64,000 nucleotides of DNA from Pyrobaculum oguniense TE7 (GTDB taxonomy: Archaea > Thermoproteota > Thermoprotei > Thermoproteales > Thermoproteaceae), in contig CP003316.1 of assembly GCA_000247545.1 (NCBI GenBank), forward strand, positions 1,831,233 to 1,895,232. Direction: 5' to 3'. Every line of letters begins with the position of its first letter. Position 1 is the first letter of the stretch. The position numbers were made by a program, and so were the translations under genes. Below, in pieces: positions 32,481 to 40,199 of this stretch. The notes beneath the pieces were generated by a model. That model made no database searches and was not told where the DNA came from. It saw only the letters and a list, made by a program, of their open reading frames with translations.

Positions 32481-34901
32481 CTACTTCTTCCTCCTCTTCA
32501 AAAGGAGGGCCGCCGCGGCGGCTGCCACGGCTACCAGCGCCAGGGTGTATGGGGATACTGGCCAGGCCGTTGCATTTAGCTGGCACGTCTTGTCGGTTTC
32601 CGCCGCGGCGTATACTCTGCCCGCTGGGTCGGCTGGGAAAGCCTTGCCGCAGAGCTCCACGGTCGCAGTGGGGTTGGGGAGTCCCAGGAAGTCTCTGAAC
32701 TCGCCTGCATACGCCGCGAGGTATCCCACGGTTACTGCCTTGGGCCTGTCCGCCTCTACATACGGCAGAAGCGGCTTGTAGGCCACGCCGCCGACGGCTG
32801 TCTCGTTCAGCCAGATCTTAGACCCCTCGTAGGCCCAGCCCCGCCACTCCTCCACTCCCCTCACCTCCACCCAGTACTGCCGCCTGTAGGACACCACAAC
32901 GTTCACCGGCTTGTCCACAACGACGGTGGCCGGCTGCGGATCCACAAGCCTAGTCCCGTTGCCGAAGTCCACCGCGTCTGGCAGCCTTATCACCGAGCCC
33001 GGCGCGTACCACCCCTCCGTCTTGTTGAACGGAGTAGCGACGGAGGCCCAGTAGTACTTCTCGCGGTAGGTGAAGTACAGCGCAGTCGGTCTGTCCACGT
33101 AGTAGCCCCTTGGCGGAGTCCCGTTGACCAGCAGGCCGGCGAACTTCGTCCCGTTGCCCGGCAGCCACGGGTCTGGGGCGGCCGGCTTAAACACGGCGCC
33201 TTTCTGAACCCAGGTGTGGTTAGAGCCCCAGGGGTAGTGCAGAGACGCCAGGTAGTACACCGCGTAGCCCGGCCTCAAGACGGCCGGCCTCTCGACGGCA
33301 ACCTCCGCCGGGTAGACCACTACGCGCGTCCCGTTGCCCAAGTCGGCGTCGGCTCCTGGGTAGCGGTATAAGGAGCCGCGCTCTGCCCACGCCTCGCTTG
33401 CGCCTAGGGGCGTCTCCACGACGACTCTGTAGTACACGGAGTAGTTGGCGGCGTAGACCCTCCCAGGCCTGTCAAACGCCACCTCAAGCGGCACCCCCCT
33501 CAGCAGTGTGCCGTTGCCCAGCAACACGTCGTCCGGCCTGTAGACGAGGCGGCTGCCCCTATCGCCCACGAGCTCCGCCGTCTTGTTGAACTCCCTTACC
33601 AACACGGCGTATTTAGTGCAGTAAAGCTCCGCCGGCCCCTTCACGAGGTAGCCCCTCCCCACCCTCTCCACTTCGCCCCTAGCCACCGCCTCCCCCACCT
33701 CACACGTGAAGTACAGGCCCCTTTGTACAGTTTTCACCTCGCCGTGCATAGTCGCGTTCACAAAGCCCATGTCAAGCACCACGGTGCTAGAAGTGGCGCC
33801 CGGCCCCACAGAGGCGGAGAAGCCGTCAAAAGAGACGCCGGCCTCTATGCCGGTAGTCCTGCTGGCGAATCCCATTAGAAGGCCGCTACCCCACAACATG
33901 TTTGTCACGTATCTGGGCACGGCCAGGGTGTCGTTGCCTATGAGAAGCCTAAACGTGCCGAGGTACCTCATAGGCCTCCCAGGCAATCTGTCTACGTCAA
34001 CAGCCGCAACGGCGGTGGTGGGGTTGTCGAGTAGCTCATACGGCCCTGTGTAGAGCCACGGCTCTTCGTTGCTGAACCTTGTCGTGTTCAGCGTGTAGAA
34101 TAGTTCTCCGTCTACGTGGAAGTAGACGGCGTTTTTGCCGGCGGCGGCGGTTATGTTCTTGGGCGGGGCGTCGCGCCTCGTGCACGCGGAGTACTCCGTG
34201 GGTATCTTCCACGTAAAGGCGTAGCTCCCCCAGTCGTGCCACCACCTCTGCCAGAAGACCCACCAGTTCATGCAAATCCGCCGGGTGCCGTTGCGGAGCA
34301 CCTCCCACGTGACAGACGCTATGATGACCTTAGAGGCGTTGTCGCCGGGGCAGGCGACGTAGTACGCCTCTTTAGGCGGCCTCCTCTCCTCGAGCCAATC
34401 CGTTATCCTCCGCTCCAGCCTCTTCAGACAGGCCAAGACAGGCCCCTCGCCCAGCTTCACCGCCACCTGCAAGCCGTACACCACCTTCGTCTTGTTTAGG
34501 TAGCCGCCGTAGATGTCATCTTTCAGAGCTCTCCCCCACTCAGTGAGGCTCCTCCCCCAGAAAATCCACTCGTTCCACCTAAACCAGTCGGTAGAGACGT
34601 TTGCGGGGATCTCGAAGAGGCCAACCGCCTTCTTGTACACGTACTCCACCGGCGTCCCGTCCGGCCTCCACGCAGAGGCAACAACCCCCGGCGTAGATCT
34701 CAACTGCGGCTCCACGCAACCGTGGTAGGCAGGCTTGCAATAATAAGCAAAGGTTTCATCTTTGAACACCTCGACGTAGTGTATGTAGGTGCTCTCCCGG
34801 TAGTCCAATATCACGTAGAGCTTCTTGTACGGGTAGAAGTAGGCGTACTGAACCGCCAGTGCCAGAGCCGCCACTAACAAGAGTGCCAGAGCCACCCTCA
34901 C
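32481..34901 (-). CDS. Large surface protein with tandem ~70-residue repeats and C-terminal anchor
   Basis: 806 residues. The N-terminal signal helix is ALALLLVAALALAVQYAYF and the C-terminal helix is followed by LLLKRRKK. Residues ~480-740 contain at least four degenerate repeats of the form YYxxVxTPxGxSExW...GSxxxxP...DxGNGTRxV..P...V..P, for example VVVETPLGASEAWAERGSLY and VATPFNKTEGWYAPGSVI. The upstream half has several Cys and many sequons. It resembles archaeal S-layer-associated or adhesion proteins. The repeat is shared with the 688-residue neighbour. Confidence 0.7.
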   Translation of the reverse strand: MRVALALLLVAALALAVQYAYFYPYKKLYVILDYRESTYIHYVEVFKDETFAYYCKPAYHGCVEPQLRSTPGVVASAWRPDGTPVEYVYKKAVGLFEIPANVSTDWFRWNEWIFWGRSLTEWGRALKDDIYGGYLNKTKVVYGLQVAVKLGEGPVLACLKRLERRITDWLEERRPPKEAYYVACPGDNASKVIIASVTWEVLRNGTRRICMNWWVFWQRWWHDWGSYAFTWKIPTEYSACTRRDAPPKNITAAAGKNAVYFHVDGELFYTLNTTRFSNEEPWLYTGPYELLDNPTTAVAAVDVDRLPGRPMRYLGTFRLLIGNDTLAVPRYVTNMLWGSGLLMGFASRTTGIEAGVSFDGFSASVGPGATSSTVVLDMGFVNATMHGEVKTVQRGLYFTCEVGEAVARGEVERVGRGYLVKGPAELYCTKYAVLVREFNKTAELVGDRGSRLVYRPDDVLLGNGTLLRGVPLEVAFDRPGRVYAANYSVYYRVVVETPLGASEAWAERGSLYRYPGADADLGNGTRVVVYPAEVAVERPAVLRPGYAVYYLASLHYPWGSNHTWVQKGAVFKPAAPDPWLPGNGTKFAGLLVNGTPPRGYYVDRPTALYFTYREKYYWASVATPFNKTEGWYAPGSVIRLPDAVDFGNGTRLVDPQPATVVVDKPVNVVVSYRRQYWVEVRGVEEWRGWAYEGSKIWLNETAVGGVAYKPLLPYVEADRPKAVTVGYLAAYAGEFRDFLGLPNPTATVELCGKAFPADPAGRVYAAAETDKTCQLNATAWPVSPYTLALVAVAAAAAALLLKRRKK

Positions 34902-34935
34902 GGGGAAAAACGAGATTGAATAAAAAAAAGAATTG

Positions 34936-37449
34936 TTAGTTTTGGGAACTTACGCAACCTACCTTTCCTGTGTTTTTGTCAGTATCGATATTCCGCTGTT
35001 GCATTGTACATGTCTTGCCTTGGTCGCTTATTACGTATATATTGCCTTCTGCTTTTACCGTGGTCCAGTACTCTTTGTATGTGTAGGTTACGTCGCTGCC
35101 GCATCCGAATTCGCGGACTTCGTACGTTATGTATATGTCCACGGTGTAGCCGCCGGGCACCTCTTTCCAGTTTCTGTGCTCGTGGTTTTTCGGTTTCATA
35201 ATTTTCGTTGGGACGCAGGCCTCGTCTGGGGCAGAGTAGGAGCCGCTGCCTACGTATGCGGTTGTGTAGCCGACTCCGTCCACCGCGTCGTAGCCCACCA
35301 GCTTGTCCCAGAGGTAGAGCCAGAGGACTGACGACGCCTGCACCTTGTAGAGGTAGTTGCCGGTGATGTGGTCGTAGCCGAGTTGTTGCGCTGTATAGCC
35401 TGCCTTGACGCGGAGGGTGTACTTGTACGAGGCTATGTCGGTGACCTTGTAGAGGTAGGGGAGGCGGACGTAGGCGCCGGTGTTGGTCTGCTTAGGCCGG
35501 ATGTAGCCGACGACGGTCTCCCCGACGCCTCTCGGGAGACCCCACATCTTGACCTCTGAGCCGTTCCACCAGACGTAGACGGGGACGTAGCTGGGGAAGA
35601 TAGGCATCTCCCACCGGTACGCTTTGCTGTCCCAATACAACCTGCCGCTGACCTCTCTAACCAGCTGGCCGTCTACGTACACCTTGATGGAGTAGGACGG
35701 CGGCTGGATGCAGAGCAAGCCGCAGCTCCGGCTGCCGAGGTTTACCTCCAGCCTGTAGGTAGCGACTGGCTGGCCGCCGCGGCGGCACTGCAGAGTCCAG
35801 TAGTGAGACTTGCCGTCGAGGGGCCAGTCGAAGCCGTCTTGGTAGCCGCTGGTTTGGATGTGGCAGTCCACATCGCCGGGGCCCGTCACCGGCGGGTAGC
35901 CGAAGTTGTTGTGGTAGATATTGCGTATTTCAAACGATGTGCCGAACGCGATCCTCACATTCTTTCTCTGTGGATTTAATATGTCGAAGTCCGCCACGGC
36001 TATCCAGAACTTGTCGTCGGCGTATAGGAGGGCGGCGCCTTGGGCGCCGGCGGTTATGTTCACCACGTTGCCGCCCGGCCTCTTGAGGACGGCCTCTTTT
36101 ACGTCCAGCGGATTTGCTGGCTCAGACCAGAAGACCTTTAAGCCGTCTGGCCGCCTCACGGCCCCTACTTCGAACACCTGCAACGGGCCGACCAGCTGGT
36201 AGCCCACGAGGGCGGAGCCGCTTCCGGCCTCTCTCAGCGCGACCGTCCCGTTGCCCAGGTTCGTGGCGTTGACTACGGAGCCTGTCATGTTAAACACGGC
36301 GCCTGGGTAGACGTAGAGGGTGACGGCTCTGTCCAGCTGGCCGTAGGGGATTGGGTCGGCCTTAAACACGTAGCGCGTCCTGAAGAGCTCCCTCCACGTC
36401 TTAAAGTAGATGTTGTAGCCCTCCACCCACCCGCTCCAGGAGGCGCCGAGGGGCATCAAGTGCTCTCCTTGGACGTAGCACTCCCCGTTGAAGTAGAGGC
36501 CGCCGTTTTTCTTGCAATAGCAGAGGCCGTCAGAGCATATGGTTCCCTCGTTGCCCGGAGGCCCTGTGTTGACCCAGTAGGGGAGGCGTACTCCGTCCGG
36601 CTGCACGTACGCCCTCACGCCGATGGGGCTCAGCACCTCGGCGCCGGAGGCGGGGCCGCGGTAGGACGGCACCACGTTGAGCCAGAGCTCCACCGCGCTT
36701 CCGTTGACCAGCGGGATGCCGTATACCCAGCGCCTCCCCACCGGGTAGTAGGTGACGTAGTTGAAGTCCACGGGGGCGAGCGAGTTCATGGACACTATCT
36801 TGGCCTCTTGGCCGGGGAGGAGGACGAACATCCTAGCCGCAGAGGCGGCGGAGTAGAGGTCGCCATACGCCGCGCCTATGGGCGGATCCACGGCGATTGT
36901 CACCGGCCTGTCCCAGATGTTGCGGACGTAGACGCCGTCTCCCTTAAAATAGGCAGTGATAACCGCCGTCTCGTTGAAGGCCACGTAGTCAAGGACATAG
37001 CTACCGTAGGCCACCATCATGGGGAGGAGCCAGTCCCCGTGTTTCTCCGTCTTCAAGCTGGCCTCCCTCTCCGGGCACACCGCCTTGAACGCCAGCACGC
37101 GGCTCGCCGAGCCCCTGCGCACTTCGTACGCCACGGTGGAGTTGCACCTAACAAGGAGAGGTTGGCCGGAGTAGTTGAGCCAGGCCTGCTTCTCGCGCTG
37201 GAGCCTCGCGCTGACTAAGTACTCGGCGCCGTCCACCGCCACGCGGCCTACCACCACGTCGGCGAAGGCGGCCTGCGCCCCCAGCCAGAAGTGGGTGTCG
37301 TTGTAGGGCCTCGCCAAGGGGTAGACGTAGGCCTCCCCCCAGTCCGCAACCTTCTGCGCGTCTTGGAAATGCCAAACCACAAGCCCGCCCACCGCTACCA
37401 TCAACGCCGCAATCAGCACCATTAACGGCAAGCTTATGGCCTCTTGCAT
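34936..37449 (-). CDS. Large pilin-like-anchored extracellular protein
   Basis: 837 residues from the ATG at 37449. MQEAISLPLMVLIAALMVAV looks like an archaeal N-terminal pilin-like or signal-anchor segment. A longer open frame would include palindromic repeat copy 7 and is rejected. The bulk is beta-rich with paired cysteines, for example GLLCIQPPSYSIKVYVDGQL and several CxxC-like groups. It has no C-terminal membrane helix, unlike its neighbours. It is the first gene of the five-gene surface cluster and probably a secreted or filament-associated protein. Confidence 0.65.
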   Translation of the reverse strand: MQEAISLPLMVLIAALMVAVGGLVVWHFQDAQKVADWGEAYVYPLARPYNDTHFWLGAQAAFADVVVGRVAVDGAEYLVSARLQREKQAWLNYSGQPLLVRCNSTVAYEVRRGSASRVLAFKAVCPEREASLKTEKHGDWLLPMMVAYGSYVLDYVAFNETAVITAYFKGDGVYVRNIWDRPVTIAVDPPIGAAYGDLYSAASAARMFVLLPGQEAKIVSMNSLAPVDFNYVTYYPVGRRWVYGIPLVNGSAVELWLNVVPSYRGPASGAEVLSPIGVRAYVQPDGVRLPYWVNTGPPGNEGTICSDGLCYCKKNGGLYFNGECYVQGEHLMPLGASWSGWVEGYNIYFKTWRELFRTRYVFKADPIPYGQLDRAVTLYVYPGAVFNMTGSVVNATNLGNGTVALREAGSGSALVGYQLVGPLQVFEVGAVRRPDGLKVFWSEPANPLDVKEAVLKRPGGNVVNITAGAQGAALLYADDKFWIAVADFDILNPQRKNVRIAFGTSFEIRNIYHNNFGYPPVTGPGDVDCHIQTSGYQDGFDWPLDGKSHYWTLQCRRGGQPVATYRLEVNLGSRSCGLLCIQPPSYSIKVYVDGQLVREVSGRLYWDSKAYRWEMPIFPSYVPVYVWWNGSEVKMWGLPRGVGETVVGYIRPKQTNTGAYVRLPYLYKVTDIASYKYTLRVKAGYTAQQLGYDHITGNYLYKVQASSVLWLYLWDKLVGYDAVDGVGYTTAYVGSGSYSAPDEACVPTKIMKPKNHEHRNWKEVPGGYTVDIYITYEVREFGCGSDVTYTYKEYWTTVKAEGNIYVISDQGKTCTMQQRNIDTDKNTGKVGCVSSQN

Positions 37450-37512
37450 GTCCACACACCCGGAGCAAAAAGCGTTGAATAACCTGGAAAAACAACAAAA
37501 GTAAAGAAGAGG

Positions 37513-37645
37513 CGCGCCGACCTGACACGTCCGCCTGACTCTTTTTTTCACCAGTCAGGCGGATTTTCAGGATCCTGGGCCCAGGATCCTGACCGACAAT
37601 AAGACTGACGAAATTTAGTTGTCAGGCTAGTCAGTCAGGTAAGCG
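37513..37645 (+). repeat. Cloverleaf palindromic repeat, copy 7
   Basis: Forward orientation, with the perfect GGGCCC core and a T-run loop in the first arm. It is inverted relative to copy 6, so the pair brackets the surface cluster. AACAACAAAAGTAAAGAAG lies just to its left, as it does beside copy 2. Confidence 0.9.
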
Positions 37646-37715
37646 AACCCCTTCTTGACATATTTTAACCCGGGGCGCCGCAACAATCATAGCTTCTACA
37701 TGCGTAGGAGTGGCT

Positions 37716-38009
37716 ATGATGTATGTTCAACCAATACGCTTCAGTCCAATCGGCGAGTACCTGCGCCTAGTCATAATGCAAAGGCTGGCGAGGGGCCCAG
37801 CGCCGGTGGAGGAGATAAATCGGCTGGCCAAAGAGGCTGTGGAGAAGGTAGGGATTAAGTACGACTGGCGGGTGTGGCCAGAGCTACTGAAACGGGAGGT
37901 GGTAGTGAAAGACGGCGTGGCGGAGCTGACTAAAGAAGGCAGGTGGATCTACGAACAGACGAGGGAGGAGGTGGCGGAGTACCTAAAACGCTTCCGGATA
38001 GAGCTGTAA
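37716..38009 (+). CDS. Small winged-helix-like protein
   Basis: 97 residues from the ATG at 37716; a GTG at 37710 is also possible. The pattern is MQRLARGPAPVEEINRLAKE, then WPELLKREVVVKDGVAELTK and GRWIYEQTREEV: helices followed by a short wing. This is what a small winged-helix DNA-binding protein looks like. A GGAG lies eight bases before the ATG. It sits between repeat copy 7 and the second tnpB. Confidence 0.5.
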   Translation: MMYVQPIRFSPIGEYLRLVIMQRLARGPAPVEEINRLAKEAVEKVGIKYDWRVWPELLKREVVVKDGVAELTKEGRWIYEQTREEVAEYLKRFRIEL

Positions 38010-38066
38010 TCCCCTCTTTTTTCTCCTACAGCGGCAATTCAATTGTGTATTTGCGCAAGCAGAGAC

Positions 38067-39209
38067 ATGAGGTACAGAACCTTGTTAATAAGGAGGAAGA
38101 TTGAAGAGATCCCACCGGATCAGTTACAACGTTTCATAGAGGTGCAGGAGGCGTTTAGAAGATGGGCAACGGAGTGGTGTCAAAGCGGCTTCAAGACACC
38201 ACTTCCGCAGCAAAACCCGCTAAGACAACTCGCTAGGTACCTGAAATTTGGCATGGCGGTTGTGAAGCACCATTGTCCAAAAGAGGAAGGGAAGATTTGG
38301 AACGTTCCGTTGATCTTTGATGTCCAGTTACGCGTCGACGGCGAAAGGGACATGAGCCGCGGCGTCTTTATAGACCTGACAAGAGGGGAGGTTAGGATTA
38401 GAAGGTTGTGCGAAACCATCGTATTGAAGCTCAAGAAGAGTAGCATCAAGTGGATTAAAGAGCGAATTGAAGAAGGGGGCAAACCCGTGTTGGCGATGGC
38501 GTGGGTCGGCCGCCCGCGCCGCTCAAACCTCGTGACGTTCAACGTAGCGTTAGTATTTGCGAGGGAGGTGGCGCCAATTGAAATGCGTCGCGTTCTCGTC
38601 GTCGACTTAAACGCCCTTCACAACGGCGTTGCTATCGCCACCATAGAGGGCGAGAGGATACTTCAGAGAGGCACGTTGAGACCCGATCTAAGGTTAATCG
38701 AGATGCTCCAAAAGGAGATAAGCCGTTTGGAGAGCTTGTGCGCCAAGAGGGGCGAGCCCTATTGTACGCAATTTGTTGCGGCCCAGAGCCGCCTGTACCG
38801 CCTGTTGCGAAAGTTCGAAGACGAGGCGGCGAAGAAAATCGTCAGGCTGGCCAGGCAATACAAAGCGTTAATTGTAGTGGACGCGCCGAAGGACGAGTCG
38901 CTGAGGGAGATCAAGCAATCTCGCTACGACCCCTCAAAGAAAATTTACCTCAACGTCGGTAGACTGAAGAAGAGGATAGAGCGACTTGCCGAGTGGTACG
39001 GCGTGCCGTATAGCGAAACGCGACTCTACAGCACGATTTGTCCCAGGTGTGGGTTCAAAATGAAGGAGTTGCCCGGCAGAAAGATGAGGTGTCCCAAATG
39101 CGGCTTCGAAGCACATCGCGATGAGGTGCCCTCACTGTGGGCGGCGAAGAGGTTTTCCGAACTCATCTCCTCTTTTTCTTCTTCGGCCATCGCGTTAGCG
39201 GTGTTCTAA
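38067..39209 (+). CDS. tnpB: TnpB-type RNA-guided nuclease homologue, second copy
   Basis: 380 residues from the ATG at 38067. The left border CAATTGTGTATTTGCGCAA matches the first copy. RuvC-I is VLVVDLNALHNGV. RuvC-II is again Asp-containing, LIVVDAPKDESLREI. The zinc ribbon is CPRC...CPKC, followed by AHRDEVPSLW. The same deviations as in copy 1 argue that they are family features, not random decay. A C-rich/T-rich tract ends the preceding gene. It is followed by the conserved 3' module, a convergent small gene and the GC-rich RNA candidate. Confidence 0.85.
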   Translation: MRYRTLLIRRKIEEIPPDQLQRFIEVQEAFRRWATEWCQSGFKTPLPQQNPLRQLARYLKFGMAVVKHHCPKEEGKIWNVPLIFDVQLRVDGERDMSRGVFIDLTRGEVRIRRLCETIVLKLKKSSIKWIKERIEEGGKPVLAMAWVGRPRRSNLVTFNVALVFAREVAPIEMRRVLVVDLNALHNGVAIATIEGERILQRGTLRPDLRLIEMLQKEISRLESLCAKRGEPYCTQFVAAQSRLYRLLRKFEDEAAKKIVRLARQYKALIVVDAPKDESLREIKQSRYDPSKKIYLNVGRLKKRIERLAEWYGVPYSETRLYSTICPRCGFKMKELPGRKMRCPKCGFEAHRDEVPSLWAAKRFSELISSFSSSAIALAVF

Positions 39210-39430
39210 TCAGCCTCGCAATATCTGTATTTACACAAAAGTTGTGGGCAAGAAACAGAACCACTTGCCTGCCTACGGTGCCTCCCCAGGCTTGTCGTTC
39301 AAAGTCGGAGCCGCCACAACATGATTATTCAAAGTTACAACTACGCCGTGCCTCCTCGGCGTCTTTCCGAGTTTGAAACGCTACCCCTCGGGTTCTTGTT
39401 CAAAGACGGAAAAAAGGGTCAGAGCGTTAG
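39210..39430 (+). mobile_element. tnpB 3' module (copy 2), candidate right end or omega-RNA source
   Basis: Conserved with 26600-26863 (reverse) and 1-130. It has GCCTGCCTACGGTGCCTCC, two TTCAAAGT motifs and GACGGAAAAAAGGGTCAGAG. The end of homology is not sharp here, because the following small gene and GC-rich RNA are also conserved between the two copies. The mobile unit may therefore extend to about 39806. Confidence 0.6.
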
Positions 39431-39577
39431 GCGACTAGTTTGACATTCACGTTCAATTTGCTCAAGTTTGTGGCGCAATCTCAGAACGATGTATGTCAAC
39501 TCCTCGACCAGCGCCGATATCATTAGGTCGCTGATCTCGGAAAGCTGTGCTACAAAGTAGCTAACGCCGCGGGTCAA
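39419..39577 (-). CDS. Small helical protein convergent with tnpB
   Basis: 52 residues from a TTG immediately after an in-frame TAG: LTRGVSYFVAQLSEISDLMI, SALVEELTYIVLRLRHKLEQ, IERECQTSRLTL. It is one long amphipathic helix that could form a coiled coil. It is preserved as protein between copies (VEELxxIxLxLRxxLEQxExxCQT), with changes mostly conservative, although copy 1 is truncated. It could be an accessory factor of the tnpB element. Too little is known to assign a role. Confidence 0.45.
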   Translation of the reverse strand: MTRGVSYFVAQLSEISDLMISALVEELTYIVLRLRHKLEQIERECQTSRLTL

Positions 39578-39586
39578 CTAATCAAT

Positions 39587-39594
39587 GTTAAATA
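39587..39594 (+). promoter_or_regulatory. Promoter box A of GC-rich RNA copy 2
   Basis: GTTAAATA, about 26 bases before the AGAC-ATGAA-GTCT hairpin. It is conserved in copy 1. Confidence 0.5.
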
Positions 39595-39611
39595 CTGGCC
39601 AAAGTAGAGAC

Positions 39612-39806
39612 ATGAAGTCTTTATACGCCCCCCACCCCGCCTCGGGCCGGGCGGGGCGGCCCTTAAGAACGGGCCGAAGGCCGGGGGTCGGGGCTAAGCC
39701 CCGGCCGAGGGGGTTTGTAACCCTCCGGGCGGGCCCCCGCTCCGGGAGCCGAACGGCGACCCGGAGCCCCGTGCCCCCCGGGACGCCCGGAGAGCAGAAA
39801 GGGGGC
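39612..39806 (+). ncRNA. GC-rich structured RNA candidate next to tnpB, copy 2
   Basis: Homologous to 26326-26535. Stems are CCCCGCC/GGGCGGGG, CGGCCC/GGGCCG, CGGGGC-TAA-GCCCCG, GAGGG/CCCTC and GCTCCGGG/CCCGGAGC within CCGGGCG/CGCCCGG, closed by GCCCCC and GGGGGC. The third and fifth stems have quite different bases in copy 1, yet both pair, which is strong evidence for an RNA (or DNA) fold under selection. The end GAGAGCAGAAAGGGGGC is nearly the same in both copies and marks the homology border, here joined to vapC. Confidence 0.6.
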
Positions 39807-39884
39807 AAAGAGGTCATCTATCACGCCGCTGCCGGCCTCCTCCACGTAGCGTTTTACCAACGCGCTTGTGTCGAGGTAGATCAC
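39807..39884 (-). pseudogene. Truncated vapC-type PIN toxin
   Basis: Encodes MIYLDTSALVKRYVEEAGSG, then VIDDLF, the usual start of a VapC PIN domain with its first catalytic Asp (YLDTSAL). After 26 residues the frame runs into the GC-rich RNA element, so the remaining acidic residues are lost. It overlaps the antitoxin gene by ATGA. The open frame continues to 39663, but only as translated structured-element sequence. Confidence 0.75.
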
Positions 39885-40165
39885 AGACGGCTCTCCCTCG
39901 CCCTCCTAAGCTCCTTGACCAACTCTGACGTGGGCGCCCCCAGCGAGGCTGGACGCTTGGCCTTGACCTCTTCCGGCGTGGTGATTCGACCCCCGCAGTC
40001 CACCCCCAGCTCTCTACAGAGCTCCTCCGCGAGCCCCTCTCCGTCAAGCAATGCGATGTAGTCATTGAACAGCTCGCTTATTGACGTCTTCAAGCCCGAC
40101 CTGCCCAACACCGCCCTCACCCTCCTCAAAGCCTCCTCCCTCACGGAGAGAGTCAACTTCTTCAC
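39881..40165 (-). CDS. VapB-type antitoxin
   Basis: 94 residues from a GTG. The N-terminal segment KLTLSVREEALRRVRAVLGR and ISELFNDYIALL fit a ribbon-helix-helix or AbrB-like antitoxin DNA-binding domain. The acidic and then basic C-terminus would wrap the toxin. A TTTATAAA box lies 23 bases before the GTG. Its toxin partner is truncated, so the antitoxin has probably lost its original job. Confidence 0.65.
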   Translation of the reverse strand: MKKLTLSVREEALRRVRAVLGRSGLKTSISELFNDYIALLDGEGLAEELCRELGVDCGGRITTPEEVKAKRPASLGAPTSELVKELRRARESRL

Positions 40166-40199
40166 GTATTCACGTAGATACGTCTTTTATAAACTTTGC

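Noticed and set aside
36460-37218. 252-residue plus-strand frame inside the surface cluster
   Set aside because: His/Arg/Val-rich shadow of the long minus-strand gene; no promoter or domain.
34936-37551. Longer start of the first surface protein at 37551
   Set aside because: The added residues translate palindromic repeat copy 7. MQEAISLPLM at 37449 begins a proper membrane segment.
39612-39806. GC-rich segment as the coding 3' part of a PIN toxin gene
   Set aside because: The frame stays open only by composition. The translation is Gly/Pro/Arg-rich and matches the second structured copy, which is not beside a PIN gene.
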